This document shows, piece by piece, positions 17,594-26,155 of a stretch of 64,000 nt of DNA. Position 1 is the first letter of the stretch. Each line of letters starts with the position of its first letter. The stretch spans positions 186,001 through 250,000 of the forward strand of contig CAVSUY010000027.1 in NCBI GenBank assembly GCA_963731035.1, written 5' to 3'. Source of the stretch: JAANXG01 sp963731035 (GTDB lineage: Bacteria; Pseudomonadota; Gammaproteobacteria; Arenicellales; JAANXG01). The notes beneath the pieces were generated by a model. The model did not search any database. It saw nothing but the letters and a program-made list of their open reading frames with translations, and had not been told where the DNA came from. The position numbers and the translations under genes are program-made.

Positions 17594-19930
17594 TTGAACG
17601 TCTCCGACCAACTCTCCTCCGCCCGCCCGCTCCACGGCTTTATACTGAGCCGCGAATGGCGGGACGGGCTTCAAGGTTCCCATATGGAGCTATGGGCGGC
17701 AACCGACCACGGTCCGGCGCAGCTGATCCTGGAAAACCTGGAGCCCGTCATGTTCCTTCGCCGCTCCGACCTCGAAGCTGCGAAGAGATCCCTGCCGGCT
17801 TCCGCCCGTGCCGGGGACGTTTCCCTGAAGGCTCTCGATGGCGAAGATGTGGAAGCGCTGTATTTCCCGTCCCGGCGCCTGCTCGAGCAGGCTCGCGACC
17901 GATTGCTGAGCGAGGGCGTCGAATGCCTGGAAGCCGACGTACCGCCAGGTGAACGTTTCCTCATGGAACGTTTCATCCGAGGCTCATTCCGCGCCGAGGG
18001 CACCTTTGAACGGGGAGATCCTTTTCTCAGGCTCCTCAACCCGAGACTGAGCCATGCCGACTACGATCCGCATCTGGGCGTGTGCTCGTTCGATATCGAA
18101 ACGTCGGAAGACGCGCGGGAGCTCTACTCCATCGCGTACATCCACGGGCAGCGCCGGCGGGTGCTCATGCGCGGGGAGGCCACGGCGCCGGCCGGCGAGG
18201 CGGATTTCGAGACCGTGGGATGCGCGGACGAGCGTGGGCTGCTCGAACGCTTCGTCGATGATGTCCAATCCCTTGACCCGGATGTCCTGATCGGCTGGAA
18301 CGTCATCAATTTCGATTTGAGCGTCCTGCAACGACGGTGCAAGGAGCTCGGCGTCGCGTTCGAGATCGGCCGATCACGCACACCGGGGCGTGTTCTCGAG
18401 GGACGTGCGGGAACCCTGAATGCCATCGCACGTTGTCCCGGGCGCGTGATCCTTGACGGTATCGAGTGCCTGCGCTCGGCTTTCTGGAGGTTCCAGAATT
18501 ATTCCCTGGAGTCGGTCGGCCGGGAGTTGCTGGGACGTGGAAAGACCATATCGGCGGAGCACCACAAACCATCCGAAATCACCCGCCTGTTCCACGAAGA
18601 CAAGGCGGCCCTGGCCCGCTACAACATCGAGGACTGCCGGCTGGTCCTCGACGTGTTCGCGGCCACCGACCTTCTCAACTTCGTGGTCCAGCGAACGCGT
18701 CTTACCGGTCTCGCCATGGGGCGCCAGGGCGGCTCGGTGGCGGCGTTCGACTATCTGTATCTTCCCCGGCTGCACCGCGAGGGTTGGGTCGCCCCCAGTC
18801 TGCTGCGTCAGTCCGATCCCCAGGGGAGTCCGGGCGGTTACGTACTCGATTCCGTACCGGGTATCCACGACAACGTGGCAGTGCTCGATTTCAAGAGTCT
18901 GTATCCGAGTATCATCCGGACCTTTCGAATCGACCCCCTGGGACGTGCCCAACCCGGGGATGATCCAGTGCCGGGATTCCTGGGCGCCCGGTTCTCCCGC
19001 GAACATTCCCTGCTGCCGACGATCATCGAGGAACTGTGGCAGCGACGGGACGATGCCAAGCGCGCCGGAAACCAACCGCTTTCCCAGGCCATCAAGATCC
19101 TGATGAACTCTTTCTACGGGGTCCTGGGCACCGACGCCTGCCGCTTCTACCATCCACAACTCGCGAGCAGCATTACCCGTCGGGGTCACGAGATCATCCA
19201 GACGTCCAGGGACTGGATCGAGCAGCAGGGTTTCCGGGTCATCTACGGAGACACCGATTCATTGTTCGTGCTGCTCAGGGAAACCGGACAAGCGTCGAAG
19301 GCACGGGCGCTGGAGCTTGTGGCGAACCTCAATCGGTGGTGGCAAGCCAGGATCCGCAGCGAATACCGTCTCCACAGCTATCTCGAAATCGAGCTCGAGA
19401 CGCTGTTCAACAGATTCTTCATGCCCACGATTCGCGGCGGAGAAGTCGGCAGCAAGAAGCGGTATGCGGGGATCACGGAAGCCGGCGGCGGCTCGCTGGT
19501 CATCAAAGGACTGGAGGCGGTGCGCTCGGACTGGACGGAGCTTGCGCGATCCTTTCAGCGCGAGCTCCTGTATGCCGTCCTCCAGGGCCAGGACGCCGAA
19601 CATCTCACTCGCCGGTATGTCGATCTCGTGCGATCCGGCGGAGCAGAGTCTCAGCTGGTCTACCACAAGCGCCTGCGCCGACCCCTGAACGCGTACCGGA
19701 AGAACATACCACCTCACGTCAGGGCGGCCCGCCAACTGGGCAAGCCCGTGTCGGAGGTGAGGTACTACATAACCGTGGCCGGCCCGCAACCGGTGGAACG
19801 GCGCACCGCCTCCCTGGACTACGATCACTACGTCGAGCGCCAGATCAAGCCGGTAGCCGACGCCGTCCTTCCGTTCGTGGGCCTGGATTTCGATCGCATA
19901 GTAGGCGGCCAGCGTGACCTGTTCAGTTGA
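17594..19930 (+). CDS. polB: DNA polymerase II (family B)
   Basis: 778-residue replicative-fold polymerase used in DNA damage tolerance and restart, close in length to the E. coli enzyme (783). The 3'-5' exonuclease motifs are SFDIETSED (~165), GWNVINFD and RYNIEDCRL. The polymerase motifs are LDFKSLYPSI (~431), KILMNSFYGVLG (~505) and YGDTDSLFV (~550). The start is a TTG at 17594 with GGAGG at 17585-17589; the frame upstream runs through the previous gene and encodes no family sequence. All catalytic aspartates and glutamates expected in these motifs are present, so the enzyme should be active. A LexA box was not recognised upstream. Confidence 0.95.
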   Translation: MNVSDQLSSARPLHGFILSREWRDGLQGSHMELWAATDHGPAQLILENLEPVMFLRRSDLEAAKRSLPASARAGDVSLKALDGEDVEALYFPSRRLLEQARDRLLSEGVECLEADVPPGERFLMERFIRGSFRAEGTFERGDPFLRLLNPRLSHADYDPHLGVCSFDIETSEDARELYSIAYIHGQRRRVLMRGEATAPAGEADFETVGCADERGLLERFVDDVQSLDPDVLIGWNVINFDLSVLQRRCKELGVAFEIGRSRTPGRVLEGRAGTLNAIARCPGRVILDGIECLRSAFWRFQNYSLESVGRELLGRGKTISAEHHKPSEITRLFHEDKAALARYNIEDCRLVLDVFAATDLLNFVVQRTRLTGLAMGRQGGSVAAFDYLYLPRLHREGWVAPSLLRQSDPQGSPGGYVLDSVPGIHDNVAVLDFKSLYPSIIRTFRIDPLGRAQPGDDPVPGFLGARFSREHSLLPTIIEELWQRRDDAKRAGNQPLSQAIKILMNSFYGVLGTDACRFYHPQLASSITRRGHEIIQTSRDWIEQQGFRVIYGDTDSLFVLLRETGQASKARALELVANLNRWWQARIRSEYRLHSYLEIELETLFNRFFMPTIRGGEVGSKKRYAGITEAGGGSLVIKGLEAVRSDWTELARSFQRELLYAVLQGQDAEHLTRRYVDLVRSGGAESQLVYHKRLRRPLNAYRKNIPPHVRAARQLGKPVSEVRYYITVAGPQPVERRTASLDYDHYVERQIKPVADAVLPFVGLDFDRIVGGQRDLFS

Positions 19931-20014
19931 GCGGCCCCCCTTGCTCCGCCCCGACGATAACCCCGTCAGGCTGGTGACCTACCCATCGCCTATGCGCGGC
20001 AGGAATCTCGAGTC

Positions 20015-21088
20015 ATGATCCGGGTCATCCTGCTGACGCCCGCGGTGGCGTTGCTAGCCCTGGCGGGGATCTACCTGCTGACGCCACAGGTGTCTCTTGA
20101 CATTCCCCCGCCGTCACAACGCTATCTGGATACCGACGCCGGCTTCCTGTGCATAGGTGCTGGCAACAGCGGCTGCTTCGTGGACGAGGACCTGCAGAGT
20201 AGCTACAAATTCCGCATGTACCTGCGTACTTACGGCGTCACTCTCCAACAACTGAAGAGACAGGGCGATGAGCTCGTCGCGCGGCGCATGAACGCGGCGT
20301 TGGCCGGTTCCAGGTATGTGCGAAGCGCGATCGTTCTGGCGCACGACGGCGTGGTGAGTAGCGGTGAAATGGACAGGTCGGCAACGAAGATATACGTTCC
20401 CAACGAATTCGTCGCCCGCATGGCGCGCAAGTATCCACATCTCGAGTATGGAGCCAGTGTTCATCCCGACCGCGCCGACTGGCGCCGGCGCCTGGTGCAG
20501 GCCAGGGACGACGGTGCGGTTCTGGTGAAATGGGTGCCCGCCGCGATGCACATCGACCCATCCGATCTGCACTACGTTCCCTACTATCGGACCCTGATGG
20601 AGCTGCATCTGCCGCTGATGGTCCGGCTCGGCGACGGGGGCTCGACCGGGGAGGGGGAAGCGGCGCTGGGGGATCCGCGTAAGCTGGCACTGCCCCTGAC
20701 GGAAGGGGTTACCGTCATCGCGACCAACATCGCCGCCGGGGAGAATTACGACGGCGAGCCCACCTATCGGCGAGTGCTGGAGATGATCGACGAGTACCCC
20801 AATCTCTATCTGAATATCGCCGGCCTCACTCGGTTCACCAAGGTTGGCTATCTCACACGTGCGCTGAAGGCACCCGGGGTCAAAAACAGGATACTCTACG
20901 GATCGGACTGGCCGATGCTGTTCTTCCCGCTCACATCGCCTTTCTACCATTGGCCTGACATCGACCTCGCGCGCGCCAAGACCATTCAGAACATCGACAA
21001 CGCCTGGGACCGCGATGTCGCTCTGAAGACCGCCCTGGGGGTACCTCCGTCTGCGTTCCAGCGGTCCTCGGAACTGCTCATGCGCTGA
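20015..21088 (+). CDS. Membrane-anchored amidohydrolase-like protein
   Basis: 357 residues: an N-terminal hydrophobic anchor or signal (residues 4-24, ILLTPAVALLALAGIYLL), then a TIM-barrel of the amidohydrolase-2 type. VKWVPAAMHIDPSD and the C-terminal LYGSDWPMLFFPLTSP are recognisable; the aspartate in GSDWP is the family's conserved metal or catalytic residue. The N-terminal HxH metal motif of true metallo-amidohydrolases is not seen, so activity may be altered or metal-independent. It sits 84 bp after polB on the same strand, with an AGGA site upstream of ATG 20015. Substrate unknown. Confidence 0.72.
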   Translation: MIRVILLTPAVALLALAGIYLLTPQVSLDIPPPSQRYLDTDAGFLCIGAGNSGCFVDEDLQSSYKFRMYLRTYGVTLQQLKRQGDELVARRMNAALAGSRYVRSAIVLAHDGVVSSGEMDRSATKIYVPNEFVARMARKYPHLEYGASVHPDRADWRRRLVQARDDGAVLVKWVPAAMHIDPSDLHYVPYYRTLMELHLPLMVRLGDGGSTGEGEAALGDPRKLALPLTEGVTVIATNIAAGENYDGEPTYRRVLEMIDEYPNLYLNIAGLTRFTKVGYLTRALKAPGVKNRILYGSDWPMLFFPLTSPFYHWPDIDLARAKTIQNIDNAWDRDVALKTALGVPPSAFQRSSELLMR

Positions 21089-21106
21089 ATCCCTCGCCGG
21101 ATTCTA

Positions 21107-21136
21107 TTGACACCGGCGCCGGTACGCATTTCTAAT
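21107..21136 (+). promoter_or_regulatory. Sigma-70 promoter for MBL-fold gene
   Basis: TTGACA at 21107-21112, an 18-nt spacer, and TCTAAT at 21131-21136 (five of six matches to the -10 consensus), about 105 bp before the MBL-fold start codon. The spacer also holds a short GC palindrome. Confidence 0.5.
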
Positions 21137-21240
21137 ACCGGCACCCCTGATGAGACCCCTCAAAAGCTTCTCGTACCCGAAACTCTCTGACCGGCTTGAT
21201 CCCATTTTGATCTGACCGTGCCTCCCGGCGCCGACGACCG

Positions 21241-22188
21241 ATGCCTCCGAACCACATCGATTATCAAGACAATACAGTCACTATCGACGCCGACTACGTC
21301 CAGTCCGACACGGCCGCCTTTCACTTGATGATCGAAAACGGGCGTGCCGCCTTCTTTGATACCGGAACCACCCTTTCGCTTCCCAACGCCAAGGCGGTCC
21401 TCAAGGGAAAGGGGCTGTCAGCGGAGGACGTACAGTACGTCATACCGACGCACGTGCATCTCGATCACGCCGGCGGGGCCGGCGCGATGATGCGGGATTT
21501 CCCGAATGCGCATCTGATTATCCATCCCCGGGGCGCCCGACACATGATCGACCCCGCCAAACTATGGCAGGGTACGACCGGCGTCTATGGCGAGGAGCGC
21601 GCCAAACAGCTCTACGGGGAAGTCGTGCCGGTGCCCGAGGGGAGAATCACCGTCATGGAGGACAACAGCGAGTTGGATTTCCAGGGTCGAAAGCTCTTGT
21701 TCATCGACACGCCGGGACACGCTCGGCATCACTTCTGCGTCGTCGATCCGGCGCGCGGAGCGGTATTCGCCGGAGATATGCTGGGCATTTCGTACCGCGT
21801 ATTCGACAGCGACCGGGGCCCGTTCGTTTTCCCTTCCACCACGCCGGTCCAATTCGAGCCAGAAGCATTCCACCGGTCCCTGGACCGGCTTTCGACGCTT
21901 GATCTCCGCTACGGCTATCTCGCCCATTTCGGTCGTATCGAGCTGAACGGGGCCATCTTTGCAGCACTGCATGAGCGCGTCGACCGCTTTGTGGACATCG
22001 CACTCAAGGTGGAGGACGAGATCGACAGGGAATCGGCGCTAATCGACAAGCTCGCCAAGTACCTGTTCAACGAGGTCAAGAGCCACGGTTCGCCGATAGC
22101 AGACGACAAGATCCGGATGAACCTCGCCATGGACGTCAAGCTGAACGCTCAGGGCATCGACGTCTGGTTGAAACGTCGCCAGCGATGA
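21241..22188 (+). CDS. MBL-fold metallo-hydrolase
   Basis: 315-residue metallo-beta-lactamase-fold enzyme. The metal motif THVHLDHAGG (about residue 70) matches HxHxDH. Further ligands are probably the histidines in DTPGHARHHF (about 160) and the aspartate in VFAGDMLG (about 180), with a late histidine in YLAHFG (about 227). The C-terminal 80 residues are helical and Lys/Asp rich, ending in IDVWLKRRQR. The family covers thioesterases, lactonases and glyoxalase II; no residue signature picks one. A good promoter lies upstream and a hairpin terminator directly downstream, so it is probably a single-gene unit. Confidence 0.85.
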   Translation: MPPNHIDYQDNTVTIDADYVQSDTAAFHLMIENGRAAFFDTGTTLSLPNAKAVLKGKGLSAEDVQYVIPTHVHLDHAGGAGAMMRDFPNAHLIIHPRGARHMIDPAKLWQGTTGVYGEERAKQLYGEVVPVPEGRITVMEDNSELDFQGRKLLFIDTPGHARHHFCVVDPARGAVFAGDMLGISYRVFDSDRGPFVFPSTTPVQFEPEAFHRSLDRLSTLDLRYGYLAHFGRIELNGAIFAALHERVDRFVDIALKVEDEIDRESALIDKLAKYLFNEVKSHGSPIADDKIRMNLAMDVKLNAQGIDVWLKRRQR

Positions 22189-22215
22189 CTTCCCGCCCGG
22201 GGGAAGCCCGGCGCA

Positions 22216-22239
22216 CCCCACCCGCGTGGGTGGGGCTTT
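22216..22239 (+). terminator. Rho-independent terminator after MBL-fold gene
   Basis: Perfect 8-bp GC-rich stem (22216-22223 with 22228-22235), a GCGT loop, then CTTTG. It lies 27 bp after the MBL-fold stop codon and 16 bp before the convergent acs stop codon, so it may serve both transcripts. Confidence 0.75.
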
Positions 22240-22254
22240 GTCCCCGCAGCAACT

Positions 22255-24201
22255 CTACTTGTTGAGCCGGTTCTCGATCAGGTGGTCTACCACGGTGGGG
22301 TCGGCCAGGGTGCTGGTGTCTCCGAGGTTGCCCAACTCGTTTTCGGCCACCTTGCGCAGAATCCGGCGCATGATCTTGCCGGACCGGGTTTTCGGCAGCG
22401 CCGGCGCCCACTGCAGAAGGTTGATCTTTGCAAACGCTCCGATTTCCTTGCGTACCAGCTGGATGAGCCCGTCTCGCAGCGCATCCGAGCCCTTCTCTCC
22501 GGCCATGAGCGTGACGTAGGCGTATATCCCCTGGCCGGTCACCGGGTGCGGATAGCCCACGACCGCCGCCTCGGCCACCTTTTCGTGCAGAACCAGGGCG
22601 GATTCGATCTCCGCCGTGCCGATGCGGTGCCCCGAAACATTCAGAACGTCATCCACGCGCCCGGTAATCCAGAAGTAGCCGTCCTCGTCCCGGCGCGCTC
22701 CGTCCCCGGTGAAGTAGTAGCCCTTGTACATCTGGAAATAGGTCTCGTAGAAACGCTTGTGGTCCCCGTACACCGTTCGCATCTGTGACGGCCAGGGGAA
22801 CTTGATGGCCAGGTTGCCCGCCGCGGGACTTTCCGTCAGCTCCTTACCCTGGTCGTCCATGAGAACGGGCTGGACGCCGAAGAAAGGTCGGGTGGCCGAA
22901 CCCGGCTTCAGCGCGGTCGCGCCCGGCAACGGCGTTATCATGTGTCCTCCGGTTTCCGTCTGCCACCAGGTATCTACGATGGGGCAGCGCTCGTCGCCGA
23001 CGACACGGTAGTACCATTCCCAGGCTTCCGGATTGATAGGCTCGCCGACCGTGCCGAGAATCCTCACCGACTTGCGCGACGTCTTCTTGACCGGGTCGTC
23101 TCCCGAAGCCATGAGGGCGCGGATGGCAGTCGGCGCCGTGTAATAGATGTTGACCTGGTGCTTGTCACAGACCTCCCAGTGCCGCGACGGCGACGGATAT
23201 GTCGGCGTGCCTTCGAAGATCAGGGTGATGGCTCCGTTCGTAAGCGGCCCGTAGACGATATATGAATGACCCGTTACCCAACCCACGTCAGCGGTGCACC
23301 AGAAAACCTCGCCTTCGTGGTAGTCGAATGTGTACTTGTGGGTCATCGCAACCTGCAGCAGGTAGCCCCCCGTGGTGTGGAGGACGCCCTTCGGCTTGCC
23401 GGTGGAGCCGGAGGTGTAAAGAATGAACAACGGATCCTCCGCGTCCATCTCCTCGGCCGGGCAATCGGCGCTCGCATCGGCTAGCAGGTCGTGATACCAG
23501 AAGTCGCGGCCCTCGTGCCAGTCGATGGTCCCATCGCCACATTGCACGACCACGTTGGTGTGCACGTTCGGGCATTCCTTGAGCGCTTCGTCCGTATTGG
23601 CCTTGAGCGGCGTGTGCCGGCCCCCGCGTATCCCCACGTCGGCGGTGATCACCGCCCGGCAATCGGAATCGAGAATGCGGTCCCGCAGGGCATCGGGAGA
23701 GAAGCCGCCGAAGACCACGGAGTGAACCGCTCCTATCCGGGCGCAGGCCAGCATGGCAACTGCCGCTTCCGGCACCATGGGCATGTAGATGGATACCCGG
23801 TCTCCCTTCTTCACGCCCCGCGACTTCAGCACGTTCGCGAATTTGCATACTTCCTGATGGAGCTCCTTGTAGGTAATCTTCTTGTCCTGATCCGGCTCAT
23901 CCCCTTCCCAGATAATGGCGGTCTGATCGCCGCGGGAATCGAGATGACGGTCCAGGCAGTTGTAGCAGACATTCAGCTTGGCACCCTCGAACCAACGGAT
24001 ATGCAGATCTTCCTGTTGAAAGCTCCAGTCGAGCACCTTGTCCCACTTCTTGAACCAATGGATCAACTCATTCGCCTGCTCGGCCCAGAAGCCTTCAGGA
24101 TCTTCCACTGATCGCTTGTACATCTGTTCGTACTTTTCCTCGTCAATCCATGCATTCTTGGCAACCTCTGCCGGCACGGGATATGTATGCACTTCGGACA
24201 T
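22255..24201 (-). CDS. acs: Acetyl-CoA synthetase
   Basis: 648-residue AMP-forming ligase for high-affinity acetate activation. The start ATG 24201 is preceded by GAGGAGG; the longer open frame upstream is intergenic. Motifs: YTSGSTGKPKGVLHTTGGY (~260), WWQTETGG (~410), VSGHRIGTAEIES (~515) and KTRSGKIMRRILRK, whose lysine near 607 is the site of acetyl-lysine inactivation in homologues. A sirtuin gene in this window (57301-58194) is a candidate deacetylase. Acs differs from the PrpE at 2.1 kb in the residues after the P-loop. The upstream 0.8 kb carries a repeat locus rather than a gene. Confidence 0.96.
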   Translation of the reverse strand: MSEVHTYPVPAEVAKNAWIDEEKYEQMYKRSVEDPEGFWAEQANELIHWFKKWDKVLDWSFQQEDLHIRWFEGAKLNVCYNCLDRHLDSRGDQTAIIWEGDEPDQDKKITYKELHQEVCKFANVLKSRGVKKGDRVSIYMPMVPEAAVAMLACARIGAVHSVVFGGFSPDALRDRILDSDCRAVITADVGIRGGRHTPLKANTDEALKECPNVHTNVVVQCGDGTIDWHEGRDFWYHDLLADASADCPAEEMDAEDPLFILYTSGSTGKPKGVLHTTGGYLLQVAMTHKYTFDYHEGEVFWCTADVGWVTGHSYIVYGPLTNGAITLIFEGTPTYPSPSRHWEVCDKHQVNIYYTAPTAIRALMASGDDPVKKTSRKSVRILGTVGEPINPEAWEWYYRVVGDERCPIVDTWWQTETGGHMITPLPGATALKPGSATRPFFGVQPVLMDDQGKELTESPAAGNLAIKFPWPSQMRTVYGDHKRFYETYFQMYKGYYFTGDGARRDEDGYFWITGRVDDVLNVSGHRIGTAEIESALVLHEKVAEAAVVGYPHPVTGQGIYAYVTLMAGEKGSDALRDGLIQLVRKEIGAFAKINLLQWAPALPKTRSGKIMRRILRKVAENELGNLGDTSTLADPTVVDHLIENRLNK

Positions 24202-24519
24202 CGCTTCCTCCTCGTCGTTTCTAGTCGTTGCATCCCGAATCTGCGCAGGCGGGATCGGAGAACGATTCTGTTCAGGTTCTGTTGATACCGGCAGGCTGCT
24301 CGACACCTGCCGCTGCGGGAGGCTGCAGCCCTTCGCTCGCCGGTGGCCGTTTGCCGGCCTGTCACCACCCCGCACCTCCGTACGGTCACGCGAAGCCTGC
24401 CCTTCGGCCCTCCATGACCCTTCCTTAACCATTTCCGAAATCCGCACGCCGCGGAGCCGGGGTGCGCATAACATCCTGAATTTTAGAGATTCCTGTCCGC
24501 CTTGTCTAACGTCACCCCG

Positions 24520-24626
24520 CATCAACCGGGGCGGGGTTTCAGCGGGACGCCGCAAGTACCTCCCTGTAGGCTCGCCTCCGGCATCCTTGCCTCCAGACGC
24601 CCGCTGAAACCCCTCCCCGGTTCATG
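24520..24626 (-). repeat. 107-bp hairpin element, locus I, copy B1
   Basis: Inverted arms of 27 bases (24520-24546 and 24600-24626) flank a 53-nt core that contains the family's conserved string ending in CTCCAGACG. It is in the opposite orientation to copy A1 78 bp away. It matches copies at 40668, 50394 and 62622 in length and core. Confidence 0.85.
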
Positions 24627-24706
24627 TCTATACGCCCATCCCTTCGTTCGGAGTGGTGTGTATCTGGACACAACCCGCTGCTTCTCGAAGGGGGACGCCG
24701 TTTAGG

Positions 24707-24813
24707 CATAGGTTGGGGGAGGTTTTCGCCGACCGTCTGGAGGCATGGATGCCGGAAGCGAGCGTACAAGGATGTATTTACAGCGTGTCGGCGAAGGCCT
24801 CCCCCAACCCATG
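24707..24813 (-). repeat. 107-bp hairpin element, locus I, copy A1
   Basis: Arms 24707-24733 and 24787-24813 pair with one or two mismatches; the core reads as the reverse complement of the cores at 40508 and 62459. The outer arm ends carry the CATGGGTTGGG-like ends typical of the A subtype. Confidence 0.85.
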
Positions 24814-24889
24814 CTTCTCCGTAGTCCCATCAACTACCGACCAGGCACAAGCACAGCACCAATCCAAACGCCGTTTTCCTCACCCTAGA

Positions 24890-24908
24890 CCTCTCCCTGA
24901 GGGAGAGG
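24890..24908. repeat. REP-like palindrome, locus I
   Basis: Eight-bp stem CCTCTCCC/GGGAGAGG with a TGA loop. Similar palindromes precede the hairpin pair at 50218 and 62333, followed in each case by a conserved tail ending about 30 bp before the A hairpin. Confidence 0.7.
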
Positions 24909-25008
24909 GGACCCTTAGGTTCAGCCGGTTATGCTCAACAACGCACCAAAGGCCTCTCGGCCCCCGGCTTCGCCGTGCCTCCGCCGCACGAAGTGGCATA
25001 CCGCCGGT

Positions 25009-25185
25009 TCAAAACAGGTGCAAGACGTCTACGAACAGGACCCGGAGGAAGAACAGCAAGGCGATACAGCCGAACAGCAGCCTTACGGTGTCGCTGTTCC
25101 CGTCGGCGTCGCGGTAAGTCAAGCCGTGGTAGGCAATCGCCGCGGTTACCACCAGGAAGATCAAATTCAGCAACAACTCGTCCAC
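25009..25185 (-). CDS. Small two-helix membrane protein, unknown
   Basis: 58-residue product from GTG 25185. Two hydrophobic helices (residues ~4-20, LLLNLIFLVVTAAIAY, and ~35-58, RLLFGCIALLFFLRVLF) are joined by a polar loop with TYRDADGNSD. It lies 24 bp after the TPR gene, in the same reading frame behind its TAG stop. The strong membrane pattern and operon position support a real gene. No family name is recognised. The start could also be a TTG four codons later. Confidence 0.55.
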   Translation of the reverse strand: MDELLLNLIFLVVTAAIAYHGLTYRDADGNSDTVRLLFGCIALLFFLRVLFVDVLHLF

Positions 25186-25209
25186 CTTCGCGAAAGCACG
25201 GGTCGGGGC

Positions 25210-25788
25210 CTATTGCTTGTAAGTGCGCTGGCTCGCATCCAGGTAGGGAACTCTCAGCAAGCGCTGGTCCCTGGGCTTCGCCAACTCTTCCTTCAGATAG
25301 GCGAGCCGGTCCGCGACGGTGGGTGGCGGCTTGGGTTGATTGCGCAGGAAGCGGACCAGCCAGCTCGGTCCTTTACCCACGGATTTATCCAGCTTCAGGG
25401 ACTTCTCATAATCCGCGACCGCCTCGCGGTATCGCTCCATCCTATCGTACAGGATACCGCGGTTGGCATAAGTTCCCGCGAAGAACGGCTGCAGCGCAAC
25501 CGCCCTGTTAAACCACAGGAGCGCCTCGTCGTTGCGTCCGAGTTGCATAAGTGCCCGGGCCTTGGCGCGGACATAGGCGGGCGAGTCTGGCTGCGCTGCC
25601 AGTGCCTCGTCGTACTTGTCGAGCGCATTCTGGTAGTCGCCGTCCTCGAAGTTGTTGTTCCCCTCCTGGAAGGCAGTGTTACCCGGAATGCGATCCAGGA
25701 AAAACGTGTCCGCAACCGTCCACCCTACCCAGGCCAAAGTCAGTGCAATGGCGACGTATTTCAACGTCTTGTGGAGACCGTCATCCAT
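25210..25788 (-). CDS. Membrane-anchored TPR protein
   Basis: 192 residues. One N-terminal membrane helix (residues ~10-28) precedes three to four tetratricopeptide repeats: GNTAFQEGNNNFEDGDYQNA, ALAAQPDSPAYVRAKARAL, ALLWFNRAVALQPFFAGTYA and GILYDRMERYREAVADYEKS. TPR arrays are protein-binding scaffolds; this one should face the periplasm or cytoplasm next to the membrane. The start ATG 25788 overlaps the end of the upstream 80-residue membrane-protein gene by eight bases. The C-terminal tail is basic and proline-containing. The partner is unknown; all three genes of this small operon encode membrane-attached products. Confidence 0.8.
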   Translation of the reverse strand: MDDGLHKTLKYVAIALTLAWVGWTVADTFFLDRIPGNTAFQEGNNNFEDGDYQNALDKYDEALAAQPDSPAYVRAKARALMQLGRNDEALLWFNRAVALQPFFAGTYANRGILYDRMERYREAVADYEKSLKLDKSVGKGPSWLVRFLRNQPKPPPTVADRLAYLKEELAKPRDQRLLRVPYLDASQRTYKQ

Positions 25789-26023
25789 GCACCGGGAACC
25801 CTGTCATCGAGACGTTGAAAAAGAACGAGAAGACAAAGCAAACGACAACTGCGACAAACCTGGCCCTCTTCTTCTGCGCGGCCAGCTCGAATCCGTCCAG
25901 TTCGAGGTTGAGCTTGCGCTGCTGGCGCCGCACGCTGACCACGTATATCAGGTTGGAAACGGGGAAAAACAGCAGCGCCGACAAAAGCAATACCCACAAC
26001 CAGAATATCACCAGCGGACTCAT
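25781..26023 (-). CDS. Small two-helix membrane protein, unknown
   Basis: 80 residues with hydrophobic segments at ~4-30 (VIFWLWVLLLSALLFFPVSN) and ~53-72, separated by a basic cytoplasmic-looking loop (VRRQQRKLNLELDGFELAAQKKR). It is the first gene of a three-gene unit with the TPR protein, which it overlaps by eight bases. A family is not recognised. The neighbouring symporter gene upstream ends 133 bp before this start. Confidence 0.65.
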   Translation of the reverse strand: MSPLVIFWLWVLLLSALLFFPVSNLIYVVSVRRQQRKLNLELDGFELAAQKKRARFVAVVVCFVFSFFFNVSMTGFPVHG

Positions 26024-26155
26024 GGGTTCTCATTGTAGCAAAGCCCGCGGGCCGCCGTTTCCGGCCGCCCGCGGGTGAAGCAATGGAAAGGGGAAGGGTT
26101 TCCCCTCCCCTTGTTACGTCCTGCCCTGGATCATTCGACGTTATTCATTCGGAAC

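Larger units (their letters stand above)
24202..25008. other. Non-coding gap upstream of acs holding repeat locus I
   Basis: About 800 bases without a gene. The acs-proximal 300 bases should contain the acs promoter, but I could not pick one confidently and no sigma-54 site was seen. The rest is a reversed copy of the composite repeat: 107-bp hairpin (24520-24626), 78-bp linker, 107-bp hairpin (24707-24813), conserved tail and a REP-like palindrome (24890-24908). Confidence 0.7.

Noticed and set aside
24520..24813. Integron attC sites
   Set aside because: The elements are imperfect palindromes of similar size, but the RYYYAAC/GTTRRRY boxes and gene cassettes are absent, the arms are nearly perfect and the copies sit among unrelated housekeeping genes.
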